DNA from: Pyrococcus yayanosii CH1
GTDB lineage: Archaea; Methanobacteriota_B; Thermococci; Thermococcales; Thermococcaceae
Assembly (NCBI RefSeq): GCF_000215995.1
Contig: NC_015680.1
Location: forward strand, 1-64,000
Length of the DNA: 64,000 nucleotides
Direction of reading: 5' to 3'
Below, piece by piece: positions 44,619 to 54,507 of this stretch. Within the stretch, counting starts at the first letter, position 1. Every line of letters begins with the position of its first letter. The translations under genes were made by a program, and so were the position numbers. The notes under the pieces are model-generated. The model saw only the letters and a program-made list of their open reading frames with translations. It did no database searches and had not been told where the DNA came from.

Positions 44619-47600
44619 ATTTTATCCACCTCCTCAATTTTTTCACTCCAGTGTTCATCATCCTCAGCCGTGTAGATTTCGATAGTTCCACCCTGAACTT
44701 CTCCTTCCCCAAGGCTCTCCTCCAAAATCCCCTCAATCTCGGAATAGACCTCCATGAGCCTTTCAATCAATTCATCGCTCGTCTTCCACAGGCCGCGCTC
44801 ATAGGCTTCAATCAAACGCCTTGCAATCTCCTCAAGAGCGTAGGGGTTGTGCTCCTCGAACCATCTCCTCATCTCCTCGTCCAAAACATACCTCCGCGCT
44901 ATCTCGTCAAAAACCCAATCTTCAACGAGCTTCGTCGTTGTCTCCCAGCCGTACAAGTGAAGAATCTTCTTTGAGAACTCGGCGGCACCGCGATAGCCGT
45001 GCTTCTTCATATCCTCAATCCACCTATCATTGAGCAGCTTCGCCCTCACAACGCGCTCAAGCTCAACTTTCATGTCAACTATTTTGGCATCGCTTACATC
45101 CCTCGTGTCCGTCTGAACCACTTCAACGTTCTTGCCCGTTAAGGCATCAACAGCCGCCTTAAATCCACCATGATAAGCGAAGTAGCAACAGCAGTTCGTC
45201 GGGTCGTGCTCGTCGCTTATGTGGTTTCTGTTAACGATGTCAACCTCCTTTAAGTTCAAAACCAATGATTCGTGAGCCTCAACGCCAAAGGCATCTTTTC
45301 CATAAGCATAGCCGCTCCACTGAACCCAAACTTTTGCTAAATCCTCATCACTTTTCCAGGCAGAGGATTCAACAGCTAAATTCACTCCAGCCCCGTAGGT
45401 ACCGGGTGGAGCCGAGAAAACCCTGAACCTCGCAAACCTTTGGGCTTCTTCAAAGCTCTTTCCGAGCTCGACCAGCTTTTTAATGTGCTCAATGTAGTGT
45501 TTTTTGATGTAGTTCATCTCTAAAGGCTCATCCAGCATAACGACCTTTTCTATGGCCTCATCAATCAGGTAGATGTAGTTTGGCAATGTGTCCCTCACGA
45601 CTCCACTTATTCTGACCAGAACATCAATCCTTGGCCTTCCGAGCTCCTCCAAGGGAATTACCTCAAGGCCGGCAACCGTATCTCCCTTCCAGACCGGCCT
45701 AACCCCAATCAGGTAGAGGATTTGAGCTATCTGCTCTCCATCCGCCTTATAACCGTCTATGCTCCAGAGAACCTGCCCAACGCTTTCTGGATATTTCCCG
45801 TGCTTCTCTTTGTAAGCTTTCAAAAGCTTTTCAGCGGTTTCAACCCCTATCTGCCATGCCGCCTTGGTTGGTAGGGTTCTCGGGTCGACAGCATAGAAGT
45901 TCCTCCCCGTCGGCAAAATCTCAAACTTTCCTCTTGTTATCGCTCCCGACGGGCCGGGTTCGACGTATTTTCCGGCCAGTCCGTTGAGAAAACCGTCATA
46001 TTCTTTTTCACATTCAACTATTCTTCTGGCAACCTCAAGAGCTTTCCTGAACGCTTCTTCAAGCTTTTCTTTCTCCTTAACTTTGAATCCAAACTTTTCA
46101 ATCTCTTCCTCAATAACTTCAAAGCTCTCTCCCTTAAGCAGACGCTCTAAGCTCTTAACGGCTATCCTGTGGAAAATCTCAAGCAGTTCTCTGTTCGTGA
46201 AGCCGTTTGTAGTTCCAAGAGGGTTCTTTCTTATCTCATCGTAGTTAAAGCCCAATGCCTCAGCCACAACACGCCTGATTGAAGGAGAGTAGTAGGAGTC
46301 ATATGCCATCGCCGTGGCAACGTATTCTGCCAGCCTCTCAGGCTCTTCTGGTGGATGTCCAAAGATGTGAAGGCCGAGATTTATTTGGGAACCTCTCATC
46401 AGCTCGACGTAGCGATGTATTTCCTCTATCGTCTGCTCTTCGTCTTCCGGATTGGCTATTCTCAGCTTATTTTCCTTAGCTTTTTCTAAAATCTGCTCGT
46501 AAATCTTCCTTCTCCTTGCCTCATCGCCGAGACTCTTTGCCTTTGCATACTGGGTTAGGAGGGAATCCAAATCATCCAGAACTTCTGCCATCCCCATTGG
46601 AGGATACATGTGGTCTATAAGCGTTGCGTAGCCTCTCCTCTTGGCTATGACGCCTTCCATTGGGTTGGAGACGGCGTAAACGTAGAGGTGAGGAACATCA
46701 TCTAAGCTAGCCTCGGGAACGCATGAAGGAGAAAGCCCAACGCCTTTCCCGGGCCTGAACTCTAAGTAGCCGTGGGTTCCGAAGTGTATCATTACATCAG
46801 CCCCAAATTTGCGCGTTATCCACCTGTACACCGCCCACCACTGGTGCGGCGGGACTATCGTTGGATCGTGCAGAATTCTGCAAACTTTTCCGTCGCACCT
46901 TGCTCCAGCACAGCCGAACTTTGGCTGAGGGGTTATGAAGACGTTCCCAAACCTTATTCCCGGAACTACAAACTTCCCATCATAGACCATTCCAACCAGC
47001 GCTTTGTCCACCTTTCCAGCCAGAACATCCTCTGGCTTTCCCCAGTCCTTAATGATTCTCTCCCTCAAATCTTCCGGAAGCTCGTTGAGCCACTCCAGAT
47101 ACTCCTCCAGGCTTACGAAATCAATTGCTCCGCCGCTTTTGACTATCTCTTCAACGCTCGTCCATCTGAACTCGCTTATCGCTTTTCTCTTCAAAATCAG
47201 CTTTATCAGCTTTTCCCCCGTCTTTGGAATGTTCTCGCCGACGTAATAACCTTCCTCCTTAAGCTTGTGCAAGAGCCTTACGACGCTCTCGGGAACATCC
47301 AAGCCGAGACCCACACCAACATTCGCCTCAAGCCCCTTACATGGGGGGTTTATTAGGACTATAGCAATTTTAACCTCGCTTTTTGGCTTCTTCCTGAGCT
47401 CGACCCACTTCTTTACCCTTTTGGCTAAATATTTCATGTGCTCTTCGTAAGGTTCTCCAACCTTGTAACCTTCAATGTTTCTGGTCCCAGCTATGAAAAT
47501 TGGCTCAATTGCCCCCGCAACTTCTGGGATTATCACCCCATAAACCTGGGTCATATAGTCAACGCCTTGCTTGCTCTTCTCCCACTCTTCAAGGGACTGG

Positions 47601-48352
47601 TAGTAAGACCTTATCGGGGCAAAAACTGGAACGTTGAGCTTTTGCAGATTCTTTAAATCAACCGTACCGAAGGAAATTAAGCTAACCAAAGCTTCTATAA
47701 TCGGCTTTCCATCCTTCATGAAGAACTCTTCAACAGCTTCGCTCTTCTCCCTTCCAAGTCCTGTCGTCGGGTCTTTTCCGTATGTGAAAACAGGAATCAC
47801 ACCGAAGCCTTCTTCTTCAAGGGCTTTGATGAGCTCCCTAATCAGTTTAAATTCCTTATAAAGCCAGGCGCTCCTCCAGAATAGGACTCCAACAAGCGGT
47901 CTTTTCGTGTAAACCTCCAGATATCTGTCCAAGCTTTCAAATGTCCCAAGATCTGGGTGGTAAATCCCATCCATGGGAACTTCTTCCGGTTCTTCATATT
48001 CAATTGCCTTCCCAGTTAAGCTTGCTAAAAATCTGACCAGATTTCTGAGATTTTTCTCGCCCCCAAGGACATAATATGTCTTCGCCTTGATTATAACTTC
48101 TTCTGGAACGTTGGTCAGGCTTTCAAGCCCGGCACAGGCAATGACTTTAGCTTTGGTTTCTTTAATTTTTTCGACGACTGTTTCAGGAAGCTCGTGGGCA
48201 TATATGAAGATAACCTCGGCTTTCTCTACCTTTTCCAGCTCCCTCTCACAGTTCTGGTCAGTGAGCACAATGCCCTCTATTCTTTCTTCTCTGAGGATTT
48301 CCTGAAGCAAAGGCAAAGCCCTTGCCCCATAACCTATGATCAAACATATCAC
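44594..48352 (-). CDS. cobN: CobN-type metallochelatase large subunit
   Basis: This 1252-residue catalytic subunit is of the CobN/ChlH family, which inserts Co2+ or Mg2+ into a tetrapyrrole. Family blocks: [73 protein letters not shown]-like helices and [22 protein letters not shown]. Length matches CobN. GTG 48352 forms a GTGA overlap with the stop of the Gate-domain gene and has GGGGGTGG upstream. The true tetrapyrrole and metal are unknown; this order is not known to make corrinoids de novo. Confidence 0.92.
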   Translation of the reverse strand: MICLIIGYGARALPLLQEILREERIEGIVLTDQNCERELEKVEKAEVIFIYAHELPETVVEKIKETKAKVIACAGLESLTNVPEEVIIKAKTYYVLGGEKNLRNLVRFLASLTGKAIEYEEPEEVPMDGIYHPDLGTFESLDRYLEVYTKRPLVGVLFWRSAWLYKEFKLIRELIKALEEEGFGVIPVFTYGKDPTTGLGREKSEAVEEFFMKDGKPIIEALVSLISFGTVDLKNLQKLNVPVFAPIRSYYQSLEEWEKSKQGVDYMTQVYGVIIPEVAGAIEPIFIAGTRNIEGYKVGEPYEEHMKYLAKRVKKWVELRKKPKSEVKIAIVLINPPCKGLEANVGVGLGLDVPESVVRLLHKLKEEGYYVGENIPKTGEKLIKLILKRKAISEFRWTSVEEIVKSGGAIDFVSLEEYLEWLNELPEDLRERIIKDWGKPEDVLAGKVDKALVGMVYDGKFVVPGIRFGNVFITPQPKFGCAGARCDGKVCRILHDPTIVPPHQWWAVYRWITRKFGADVMIHFGTHGYLEFRPGKGVGLSPSCVPEASLDDVPHLYVYAVSNPMEGVIAKRRGYATLIDHMYPPMGMAEVLDDLDSLLTQYAKAKSLGDEARRRKIYEQILEKAKENKLRIANPEDEEQTIEEIHRYVELMRGSQINLGLHIFGHPPEEPERLAEYVATAMAYDSYYSPSIRRVVAEALGFNYDEIRKNPLGTTNGFTNRELLEIFHRIAVKSLERLLKGESFEVIEEEIEKFGFKVKEKEKLEEAFRKALEVARRIVECEKEYDGFLNGLAGKYVEPGPSGAITRGKFEILPTGRNFYAVDPRTLPTKAAWQIGVETAEKLLKAYKEKHGKYPESVGQVLWSIDGYKADGEQIAQILYLIGVRPVWKGDTVAGLEVIPLEELGRPRIDVLVRISGVVRDTLPNYIYLIDEAIEKVVMLDEPLEMNYIKKHYIEHIKKLVELGKSFEEAQRFARFRVFSAPPGTYGAGVNLAVESSAWKSDEDLAKVWVQWSGYAYGKDAFGVEAHESLVLNLKEVDIVNRNHISDEHDPTNCCCYFAYHGGFKAAVDALTGKNVEVVQTDTRDVSDAKIVDMKVELERVVRAKLLNDRWIEDMKKHGYRGAAEFSKKILHLYGWETTTKLVEDWVFDEIARRYVLDEEMRRWFEEHNPYALEEIARRLIEAYERGLWKTSDELIERLMEVYSEIEGILEESLGEGEVQGGTIEIYTAEDDEHWSEKIEEVDKIWSLVKNA

Positions 48353-49293
48353 AACACCACCCCCATAACGGCGATAACGCACAATATAATCACGCTCCTC
48401 GTTGCCATTGAGATAAGCATGAGCTTTATCCCATCTCCTGGACCATAGAGCCCGACATAATATGGAATCAGCACCCTTAGGAAGGTTATGTTTGCAAAAA
48501 TCGAACCAAGAAGAAGAGCCCTTATTAGAGCTTTTTCGCTTATTAAACCAGCTTTTAAGAGGTTTGCACCGAGGGTATAGGTTGCTATGCTGCCAGCCAT
48601 TGCACTCAATGCGACGCTTAATTCTTCGGGCGAAAAGGGCAGGGATCGTGCAAAGCTCCTCACGAGGTCACTTAGATGATTGAAGAACCCAACCGCTATG
48701 AGCAGAGCCGTTATGTAGGTCACTATGATCATGGTCTTCAGAATTTGGAGTGAAGTTTTCTTTGTTTTTGTCAAAGCATTTCTTAAGGCATCTTTAAAAG
48801 GCTTTTTCTTCCTCATCCGCTTTTGAGAATTGCTGATTTCTCTTGGATTTTTAATCAAAATTTTCCCAGCCACTGCAAAAACAGTTGTCTGGATTAGCCC
48901 TATGAAAACCAAAATTCCAAAGTAGAGCAAGCCAAGCTTTCCGAGTGTAGCCAGGAGAACAGGGATTAGAGAATTCCAGTGCCTAACCATTGCAGGGAAA
49001 GCGTTCATGAGCGAGGCAATGTAGAGCTCCCTCTTTCCAATTTTGCTCTCCCTATAAAAATCCACAAGCATGGCATTGGCTGCCCTCGTGTTCAAAAAAG
49101 CTGTTGCAAAGGCTAATGCACACTCCCCTGGCAGGTTTGAGAGCTTAACGAATGGTTTGCCAATGAAAGATATCTTCTCCACTATGCCCTTCTCGATTAG
49201 AAGCTCAGCTATGAATATCCCAATAAGCAGCCCGGGGACAGAGCGCTTCAGGAAATTGAGTGCAATCGCAACCGAGGTTGTCAGCAGCTCCAC
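48349..49293 (-). CDS. Gate/nucleoside-recognition-domain membrane protein
   Basis: This 314-residue polytopic protein has about eight hydrophobic segments in two similar halves. GECALAFATAFLNTRAANAMLVDFYRE and LSAMAGSIATYTLGANLLKAG look like paired Gate motifs. The middle is a Lys-rich cytoplasmic loop (about 160-180). Related COG3366-type proteins occur near cobalamin and metal genes and may transport metal ions or tetrapyrroles; the function is not established. GTG 49293 follows GAGGTGG. It lies between the ABC ATPase gene (2-nt gap) and cobN (4-nt overlap), so it belongs to the same operon. Confidence 0.72.
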   Translation of the reverse strand: MELLTTSVAIALNFLKRSVPGLLIGIFIAELLIEKGIVEKISFIGKPFVKLSNLPGECALAFATAFLNTRAANAMLVDFYRESKIGKRELYIASLMNAFPAMVRHWNSLIPVLLATLGKLGLLYFGILVFIGLIQTTVFAVAGKILIKNPREISNSQKRMRKKKPFKDALRNALTKTKKTSLQILKTMIIVTYITALLIAVGFFNHLSDLVRSFARSLPFSPEELSVALSAMAGSIATYTLGANLLKAGLISEKALIRALLLGSIFANITFLRVLIPYYVGLYGPGDGIKLMLISMATRSVIILCVIAVMGVVL

Positions 49294-49295
49294 TT

Positions 49296-50066
49296 TCAGA
49301 CCACCTCTGTTCTTGGAAGTATAAGTCTAAATCCGTTGAATTCAAGAATGCATATTGGAACGCCATATACTTCCTCAAGAATTTCCTCTCTTAGAATCTC
49401 ATTTGGCTTCCCTATAGCTCTAATTCTGCCTTCTTTAACAAGGGCAATCCTATCCGAATACAGCGAGGCCAAATTCGGGTCGTGAAGCGTCATAACCGCA
49501 GAGATGCCTTCCTCTTTTGCTAATCTCTTCACAATCCCGAGAACCTTCACCTGGTTTTTAAAATCCAAGTGAGCAGTGGGCTCATCTAAGAGGAGAACCT
49601 TTGGCTCCTGCACAAGGGCCCTCGCTATAAGAACAAGCTGCAGCTGCCCTCCGCTGAGCTGGGTGTAGGGCCTATCCTTAAATCGCTCCATTCCTATGAG
49701 CTTGAGCTTCTCCAGAGCCTTTTGATAGTGCTCCTTCCTTGGGCTCTCAAAAACTCCAAGCTGAGATGCCAATCCCATAACGACCACATCTAAAACCGTG
49801 TAGGGGAAAGGAGGATGATGTGACTGAGGGACATAACCAGCTAACTTGGCTCTTTCCTTTAAAGAGAGCGAGTGAAAGTCTTTACCATTCACAAAGACGC
49901 ACTTTTTCTTTGGCTTCAGCAACCCGTAAATGCTTTTCAGAATCGTTGTTTTCCCACTGCCGTTTGGACCGAGCAGGGTCAAAATCTCACCCTCTCTCAC
50001 CTCAAAGCAGACATCTTCAACGCTAAAATCACCGTAGCTGAATGATAATCCTTTAACTTCAAGCAT
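49296..50066 (-). CDS. ABC transporter ATPase, FecE/BtuD type
   Basis: This 256-residue ATPase drives uptake by the FecCD-like permease encoded upstream. Walker A is LLGPNGSGKTTILKSIYG. PQSHHPPFPYTVLDVVVMGL is a Q-loop segment typical of metal-chelate importers. The signature is QLSGGQLQLVLIARAL, Walker B VLLLDEPTAHLD, and the switch His is in MTLHDPNLA. ATG 50066 with GGTGG upstream overlaps the permease gene by 8 nt. Substrates in the family are iron chelates, heme or cobalamin. Confidence 0.92.
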   Translation of the reverse strand: MLEVKGLSFSYGDFSVEDVCFEVREGEILTLLGPNGSGKTTILKSIYGLLKPKKKCVFVNGKDFHSLSLKERAKLAGYVPQSHHPPFPYTVLDVVVMGLASQLGVFESPRKEHYQKALEKLKLIGMERFKDRPYTQLSGGQLQLVLIARALVQEPKVLLLDEPTAHLDFKNQVKVLGIVKRLAKEEGISAVMTLHDPNLASLYSDRIALVKEGRIRAIGKPNEILREEILEEVYGVPICILEFNGFRLILPRTEVV

Positions 50067-51105
50067 TCCAACCACCGCCCGTCTTCCTCAGCAGATAAGC
50101 GAAAAACGGGATCCCAAGCAAGGTCGTTAAAATCCCTATTGGAATTTCATAAGTGGCAATTGATCTCGCCAATGTATCAGCCAAAACCATGAATGATGCT
50201 CCCACAGTTATTGTTAGAGGTATTAGAGTTTTATGATCTGGCCCGAATGCCATCCTAACAATGTGCGGAATCATCAACCCTACCCATCCGATTATCCCAC
50301 AGAAAGCAACTGAAACAGCGGTTATGAGAGAGATTATTACGATAAAAGCAAGCTTCAGCTTTTCAGTTTCAACCCCAACGATTTTAGCTTCGTCGCCAAA
50401 AGACAGGACATTCAGCTGCCAGCGCATTAGATAAACCAACAAACACCCAAGAAAAATAACGGGAAAAGCTATCTTGACCGAATGCCAGTCCGCATCTGCA
50501 AAGCTCCCCATGAGCCAGTAAACAACACTCGCCAGCTTTTCATGCTCCATCAGGAACTTTAGAAGGGATGTTAAAGCAGAAAAGAATGCATTAACAATCA
50601 CTCCTGCAAGAACAAGCGAAACAGGTGTTATTTTTCCACCAATTTTGGCCAGAGAAGTTGTCAAGAACACAGCAAGTATAGCAAAGGCAAAGGCTAAAGG
50701 TGCTATTCCCAAGCTTAAGGAAAGACCTATAGCCAAAGCAGCGCCAAAAGCTGCTCCTGCCGAAATTCCCAAAATATAGCTGTTCACAAGGGGATTCCTA
50801 AATATTGCCTGCAGCACAGCGCCAGAAATGGCTAGTGCCGAACCAACAATCATTGCTAAAATGACCCTTGGGAGCCTTATTTTGAAAAGAATAGTCTGAT
50901 AAACGCTTGGATAGGGAATTTGAACAGTGAAGTCAAGTTTCCCAAAAGTTACTTTAGCCAAAATTCCAGAAACAAGCTGAAAGGTCTTTAATACAACCAT
51001 ATCCACGATGGCGGGAAGTGGCATATGATACGTTCCAATACACAGGCTTATGAGGAACGCAAAAATTGGAGAAGCTAAAAGGAAAAGAAAGAGAAACTTT
51101 CTCAT
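50059..51105 (-). CDS. ABC permease, FecCD/BtuC family
   Basis: This 348-residue protein has about ten membrane helices. Family blocks are IRLPRVILAMIVGSALAISGAVLQAIFRNPL, LGISAGAAFGAALA, FCGIIGWVGLMIPHIVRMAFGPDHKTLIP and TYEIPIGILTTLLGIPFFAYLL, the last with the EIPIG element before the C-terminus. It imports an iron chelate, heme-like or corrinoid compound captured by the double binding protein encoded just upstream. ATG 51105, 2 nt after that gene's stop, has GGAGGGGTGA upstream; the long upstream frame lies inside the neighbour. Confidence 0.92.
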   Translation of the reverse strand: MRKFLFLFLLASPIFAFLISLCIGTYHMPLPAIVDMVVLKTFQLVSGILAKVTFGKLDFTVQIPYPSVYQTILFKIRLPRVILAMIVGSALAISGAVLQAIFRNPLVNSYILGISAGAAFGAALAIGLSLSLGIAPLAFAFAILAVFLTTSLAKIGGKITPVSLVLAGVIVNAFFSALTSLLKFLMEHEKLASVVYWLMGSFADADWHSVKIAFPVIFLGCLLVYLMRWQLNVLSFGDEAKIVGVETEKLKLAFIVIISLITAVSVAFCGIIGWVGLMIPHIVRMAFGPDHKTLIPLTITVGASFMVLADTLARSIATYEIPIGILTTLLGIPFFAYLLRKTGGGWNA

Positions 51106-51107
51106 GA

Positions 51108-53231
51108 TCACCCCTCCATGCCGTAGAACCTCTTGAGAATCTCCTCGTATATCGGCTTCCAGTCCGGGTAATATTCTGGATAAATTGCATGTCCAAAAGC
51201 ATAAATCCCGGTGATGAATCTTGGTCCATAAAGAGCAACAGCATCTTTTCTCCATGAGCTCACTAATATTCCAACGACGTTCCCTTCTTTGACAGCTTTG
51301 ATTTCCTGCCATGCAGGGTCGCTTTTTATCTTTTTGACTGCTTCGGGAAGCCTCTTGGGATCCCAGTCAACCACTATTAAAACATCTGTCTTATCTCCAA
51401 AGTACGCTATGAGCTTTTCAAGGTCAAGCTTTGGATACTGCGTTGAGAAGTTGTAGTCGAAAGCAACGTTGTGTGCCCCTACAAGCTCAACGGCTTGAGC
51501 GTAAGCTGAGCCCTTATAGGAGATGCTTATTGCACCGGTGGCATATTTTCCAACCACGGAGGAGCCGTAAATTACGAGAACGTTCTTCTTTTTGTCTGCT
51601 GGTATCTTGCTTGCTATCTCCAAAGCTTCGTTGTAGTATTTCTCAAGGAAGCTCGCTAATTCTTCGGCCTTCTTCTCTTTATCAAAGACCTTCCCGAGAA
51701 CCCTTATTATCCTGATGTTTTCGTATGGCATTTCCGTTCCGGTTACATTAGAATCAGGAATTCCAAATGCAAGAACCTTGATTCCAAGTTCTTTTGACCT
51801 CTCAATAACTTCCTGCTCACCCTTAGTGAAGCCGCCTTTCCAGCGCCCCATGATTATTAAATCCGGGTTTAGGCTTGCAACGGTCTCCCAGTTTATGCCC
51901 GACCAAGTTGAGCCCACCTGAGGTTTCTGCCTAACGCTGTCGGGAAGGAACTGGTTCTTTGGTGTTGATGTGTCTATGCCAACAATTTTGTCGTCGAGTC
52001 CAAGGCAGTGCATTACCTCAGCCCAGTAACTGCTCAGAACGATTACTCTCTCGGGAACTTTTTCAAAGGTCACTTTCCTCCCCATTGAGTCCATGACGGT
52101 TACTGGAGCTTCGTATTTGATTCCATAGAATTTCTCAAGCAGCTCCTTTGCTATTGGCTTCCACTCGGGATAATACTCGGGATAAATTAATCCGCCCATC
52201 TGATAGACGCCAACTATTATCCTCGGTCCCCAGTCCAAGAAGGCCTTAGAGCCTGCCTGTATTCCATATACGTGGCCTTCTTTAACCGCCTTTATTTCCC
52301 TCCATCTTGGGTCATTTCTGATGCCGTTTACCGCCTTTTCAAGCCTCTCTTTGCTGAATGAAACAACTATTATGACATCAGCCTTGTCTCCCCAATAAGC
52401 GATTATCTTCTCAAGATCAAGCTTTGGCCACTGGGTGTCAAATTCCTTATCAAAAGCCAAGTTGTGAGCGCCGACGAGCTCAACGATGCTTGCCCATGCG
52501 CTTCCCCTTGCATAAACGGTGATTGGACCACCTATGTCCTTCGGAGCACTTATGAGAAGAACGTTCTTTTTCTTATCTGCCGGAATCTGACCGGCTATTT
52601 TGTTAATTTCATCCAGCCTTTCCCTCATCCAGCTTGCAAGTTCCTCAGCTTTCTCCTCTTTTCCGAAAACTTTTCCTAAAATCTCAACAACCCTGATGTT
52701 GTCCTCAACACTCTTTGCACTCAGAGCTATAACGGGTATTCCAAGCTCTTCAGCTTTCTTAATCGTCTCAGCGTCTTTGTACTTTCCTCCATACCAGTCC
52801 ACGATTATTAAATCTGGATTCAAGCTTGCAACGGTTTCCCAGTTTAACCCTTTGAAGCTACTCCCCACTACGGGCTTCTTTTTAACCTCATCTGGAATAT
52901 ATGGATCGTAAGGGATGTACTTTCCAATGCCCACAATCCTGTCTTGAACTCCAAGAATGCACAAAATTTCGGCCCAATAGCTCGTAAGGACGATAACTCT
53001 CTCTGGCGGCTTTTCTATCGTCACTTTCCTGCCAGCAAAGTCCGTGATTGTTATAGGATATTGGGAAGCCGTCATTGTGGATCCTTGTGCAGGGGCTGCC
53101 TCGCCATTGGTAGTAGTGAGGGGCGCTGTTGGTTTTGAGGTCTCGTTGACACTTATGCAACCGCCTGCCATGACACTGAAAATCAAAACTCCCACCAGAA
53201 TCAGGTTAAGTAGCTCCCTTTGGGTTCCCAT
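51108..53231 (-). CDS. Tandem double substrate-binding lipoprotein, BtuF/TroA type
   Basis: This 707-residue protein has a signal peptide with lipobox FSVMAGGC, a Thr/Ala-rich linker, then two complete periplasmic-binding domains in tandem. Domain 1 opens ITITDFAGRKVTIEKPPERVIVL and domain 2 opens VTVMDSMGRKVTFEKVPERVIVL. Each contains NWETVASLNPDLII, IPADKKKNVL and a PEYYP-x-WKPI tail. They are clearly a duplication but have diverged. Family proteins of this kind are about half as long. It leads the uptake/chelatase operon. ATG 53231 is preceded by GGTGGTGG, and a TATA-like TTTTAAAAAG lies near 53311-53320. Confidence 0.9.
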   Translation of the reverse strand: MGTQRELLNLILVGVLIFSVMAGGCISVNETSKPTAPLTTTNGEAAPAQGSTMTASQYPITITDFAGRKVTIEKPPERVIVLTSYWAEILCILGVQDRIVGIGKYIPYDPYIPDEVKKKPVVGSSFKGLNWETVASLNPDLIIVDWYGGKYKDAETIKKAEELGIPVIALSAKSVEDNIRVVEILGKVFGKEEKAEELASWMRERLDEINKIAGQIPADKKKNVLLISAPKDIGGPITVYARGSAWASIVELVGAHNLAFDKEFDTQWPKLDLEKIIAYWGDKADVIIVVSFSKERLEKAVNGIRNDPRWREIKAVKEGHVYGIQAGSKAFLDWGPRIIVGVYQMGGLIYPEYYPEWKPIAKELLEKFYGIKYEAPVTVMDSMGRKVTFEKVPERVIVLSSYWAEVMHCLGLDDKIVGIDTSTPKNQFLPDSVRQKPQVGSTWSGINWETVASLNPDLIIMGRWKGGFTKGEQEVIERSKELGIKVLAFGIPDSNVTGTEMPYENIRIIRVLGKVFDKEKKAEELASFLEKYYNEALEIASKIPADKKKNVLVIYGSSVVGKYATGAISISYKGSAYAQAVELVGAHNVAFDYNFSTQYPKLDLEKLIAYFGDKTDVLIVVDWDPKRLPEAVKKIKSDPAWQEIKAVKEGNVVGILVSSWRKDAVALYGPRFITGIYAFGHAIYPEYYPDWKPIYEEILKRFYGMEG

Positions 53232-53401
53232 TGTGTCCACCACCTTGTGCCACTGAATTCCAATTTAGTAATACGGACCTGGATAGAATTGGGAGATTTT
53301 TAACACTTTTTAAAACCAAATATTCTCAACTTATGGTTTCTGAACTTCTTAGTAGCCTGACCAACGTCTCAACAAACGAAACAGGCAGGGAGGGAAGTTG
53401 G

Positions 53402-54502
53402 CTAGATTATCGCATTCTCCGAGCTCTTGTCGAACACGTGAATCATATCAATGTCGAGCAACAAGGTTACCTCCTTGCCGACTTCGAGGGGAACGTGACC
53501 CGGAAGTTTAACCTTAATCAGCTCATCCCCAAGCTTTACGTGGAGTATGGTATCGGTGCCAAGGGCCTCGACAAAGTCAACCCTGCCCCTGAGCCTTACC
53601 GTTCTCCTCATGTGGCTCATCTCGCTGACTCCCTCCACAGTCATATGCTCCGGTCTTATCCCGAAGAGAACGCCCTTTCCGATGTATGGCCTGAGAATTT
53701 CCATTATGTCATCTGGCAACTCTATGCGAAATCCCCTCCCTTCAAGATATCCATCGGCCACGCTGACCTCCAATATGTTCATCTCGGGAGCCCCAATGAA
53801 CGTTGCCACAAAGACGGAGTTGGGCTTTAGGTAGACCTCCGTCGGAGGACCGACTTGGAGTACCTTACCGGCATTCATCACCGCAATTCTGTCGCCCATG
53901 GTCATGGCCTCAACTTGGTCGTGGGTAACATAAATTGTCGTTACTTTCAGCCTCGTCTGAAGCTTCTTTATCTCGGCCCTCATAGCCACCCTCAGCTTGG
54001 CATCAAGGTTGCTCAGCGGCTCATCCATAAGTAAGACATCTGGCTCAACCACTATGGCCCTCGCGACGGCAACGCGTTGCCTCTGACCACCGCTTAGCTG
54101 CGCTGGATATCGGTCAAGAAGACCCTCTATCTGGAGAAGTTCGGCTGCCCACCTAACCCTCTTATCGATTTCATCCCTCGGAAACTTCCTGATCTGCAGG
54201 GGAAAGGCGATGTTCTCGTAAACGGTCATGTGAGGCCACACGGCATAGCTTTGGAAGACCATACTTATGTTCCTGTCCTTTGGCGGGAGATAAGTTACTT
54301 CCCTATCGCCGAACCAAATCCTGCCTTCCGTGGGCTCCTCTAGACCTGCTATCATCCTGAGCGTCGTGGTTTTACCGCAACCGCTTGGCCCGAGCAAAAC
54401 AAGGAACTCACCGTCTTTTATCGTCAGGTTGACACCGTCGACAGCTTTCACTTTCCCACCGTCGAAATACTTCTTCAGGTTCTCCAATCGAACCTCGACC
54501 AT
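53402..54502 (-). CDS. Sugar ABC transporter ATPase, MalK/MsmX type
   Basis: This 366-residue protein has an N-terminal ATPase domain and a C-terminal OB-fold regulatory domain typical of carbohydrate importers. Walker A is LLGPSGCGKTTTLRMIAGLEEPTEG, the signature QLSGGQRQRVAVARAI, Walker B VLLMDEPLSNLDAKLRVAMRAEI, and the switch ATTIYVTHDQVEAM-like TTIYVTHDQVEAMTMGDRIAVM. ATG 54502 with GAGGTGA upstream lies just after the permease stop at 54508. It is the last gene of a four-gene operon that starts with the binding protein. Confidence 0.93.
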   Translation of the reverse strand: MVEVRLENLKKYFDGGKVKAVDGVNLTIKDGEFLVLLGPSGCGKTTTLRMIAGLEEPTEGRIWFGDREVTYLPPKDRNISMVFQSYAVWPHMTVYENIAFPLQIRKFPRDEIDKRVRWAAELLQIEGLLDRYPAQLSGGQRQRVAVARAIVVEPDVLLMDEPLSNLDAKLRVAMRAEIKKLQTRLKVTTIYVTHDQVEAMTMGDRIAVMNAGKVLQVGPPTEVYLKPNSVFVATFIGAPEMNILEVSVADGYLEGRGFRIELPDDIMEILRPYIGKGVLFGIRPEHMTVEGVSEMSHMRRTVRLRGRVDFVEALGTDTILHVKLGDELIKVKLPGHVPLEVGKEVTLLLDIDMIHVFDKSSENAII

Positions 54503-54507
54503 GAGCA

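Noticed and set aside
48352-48382. Ten-residue N-terminal extension of CobN
   Set aside because: GTG 48352 overlaps the upstream stop as GTGA with an SD in place; the extra residues (RYRRYGGG) are the SD region itself translated.
51108-53231. Two separate binding-protein genes joined by a sequencing error
   Set aside because: The frame is continuous through the linker, with no internal signal peptide, stop or RBS before domain 2, so a genuine fusion is the simpler reading.
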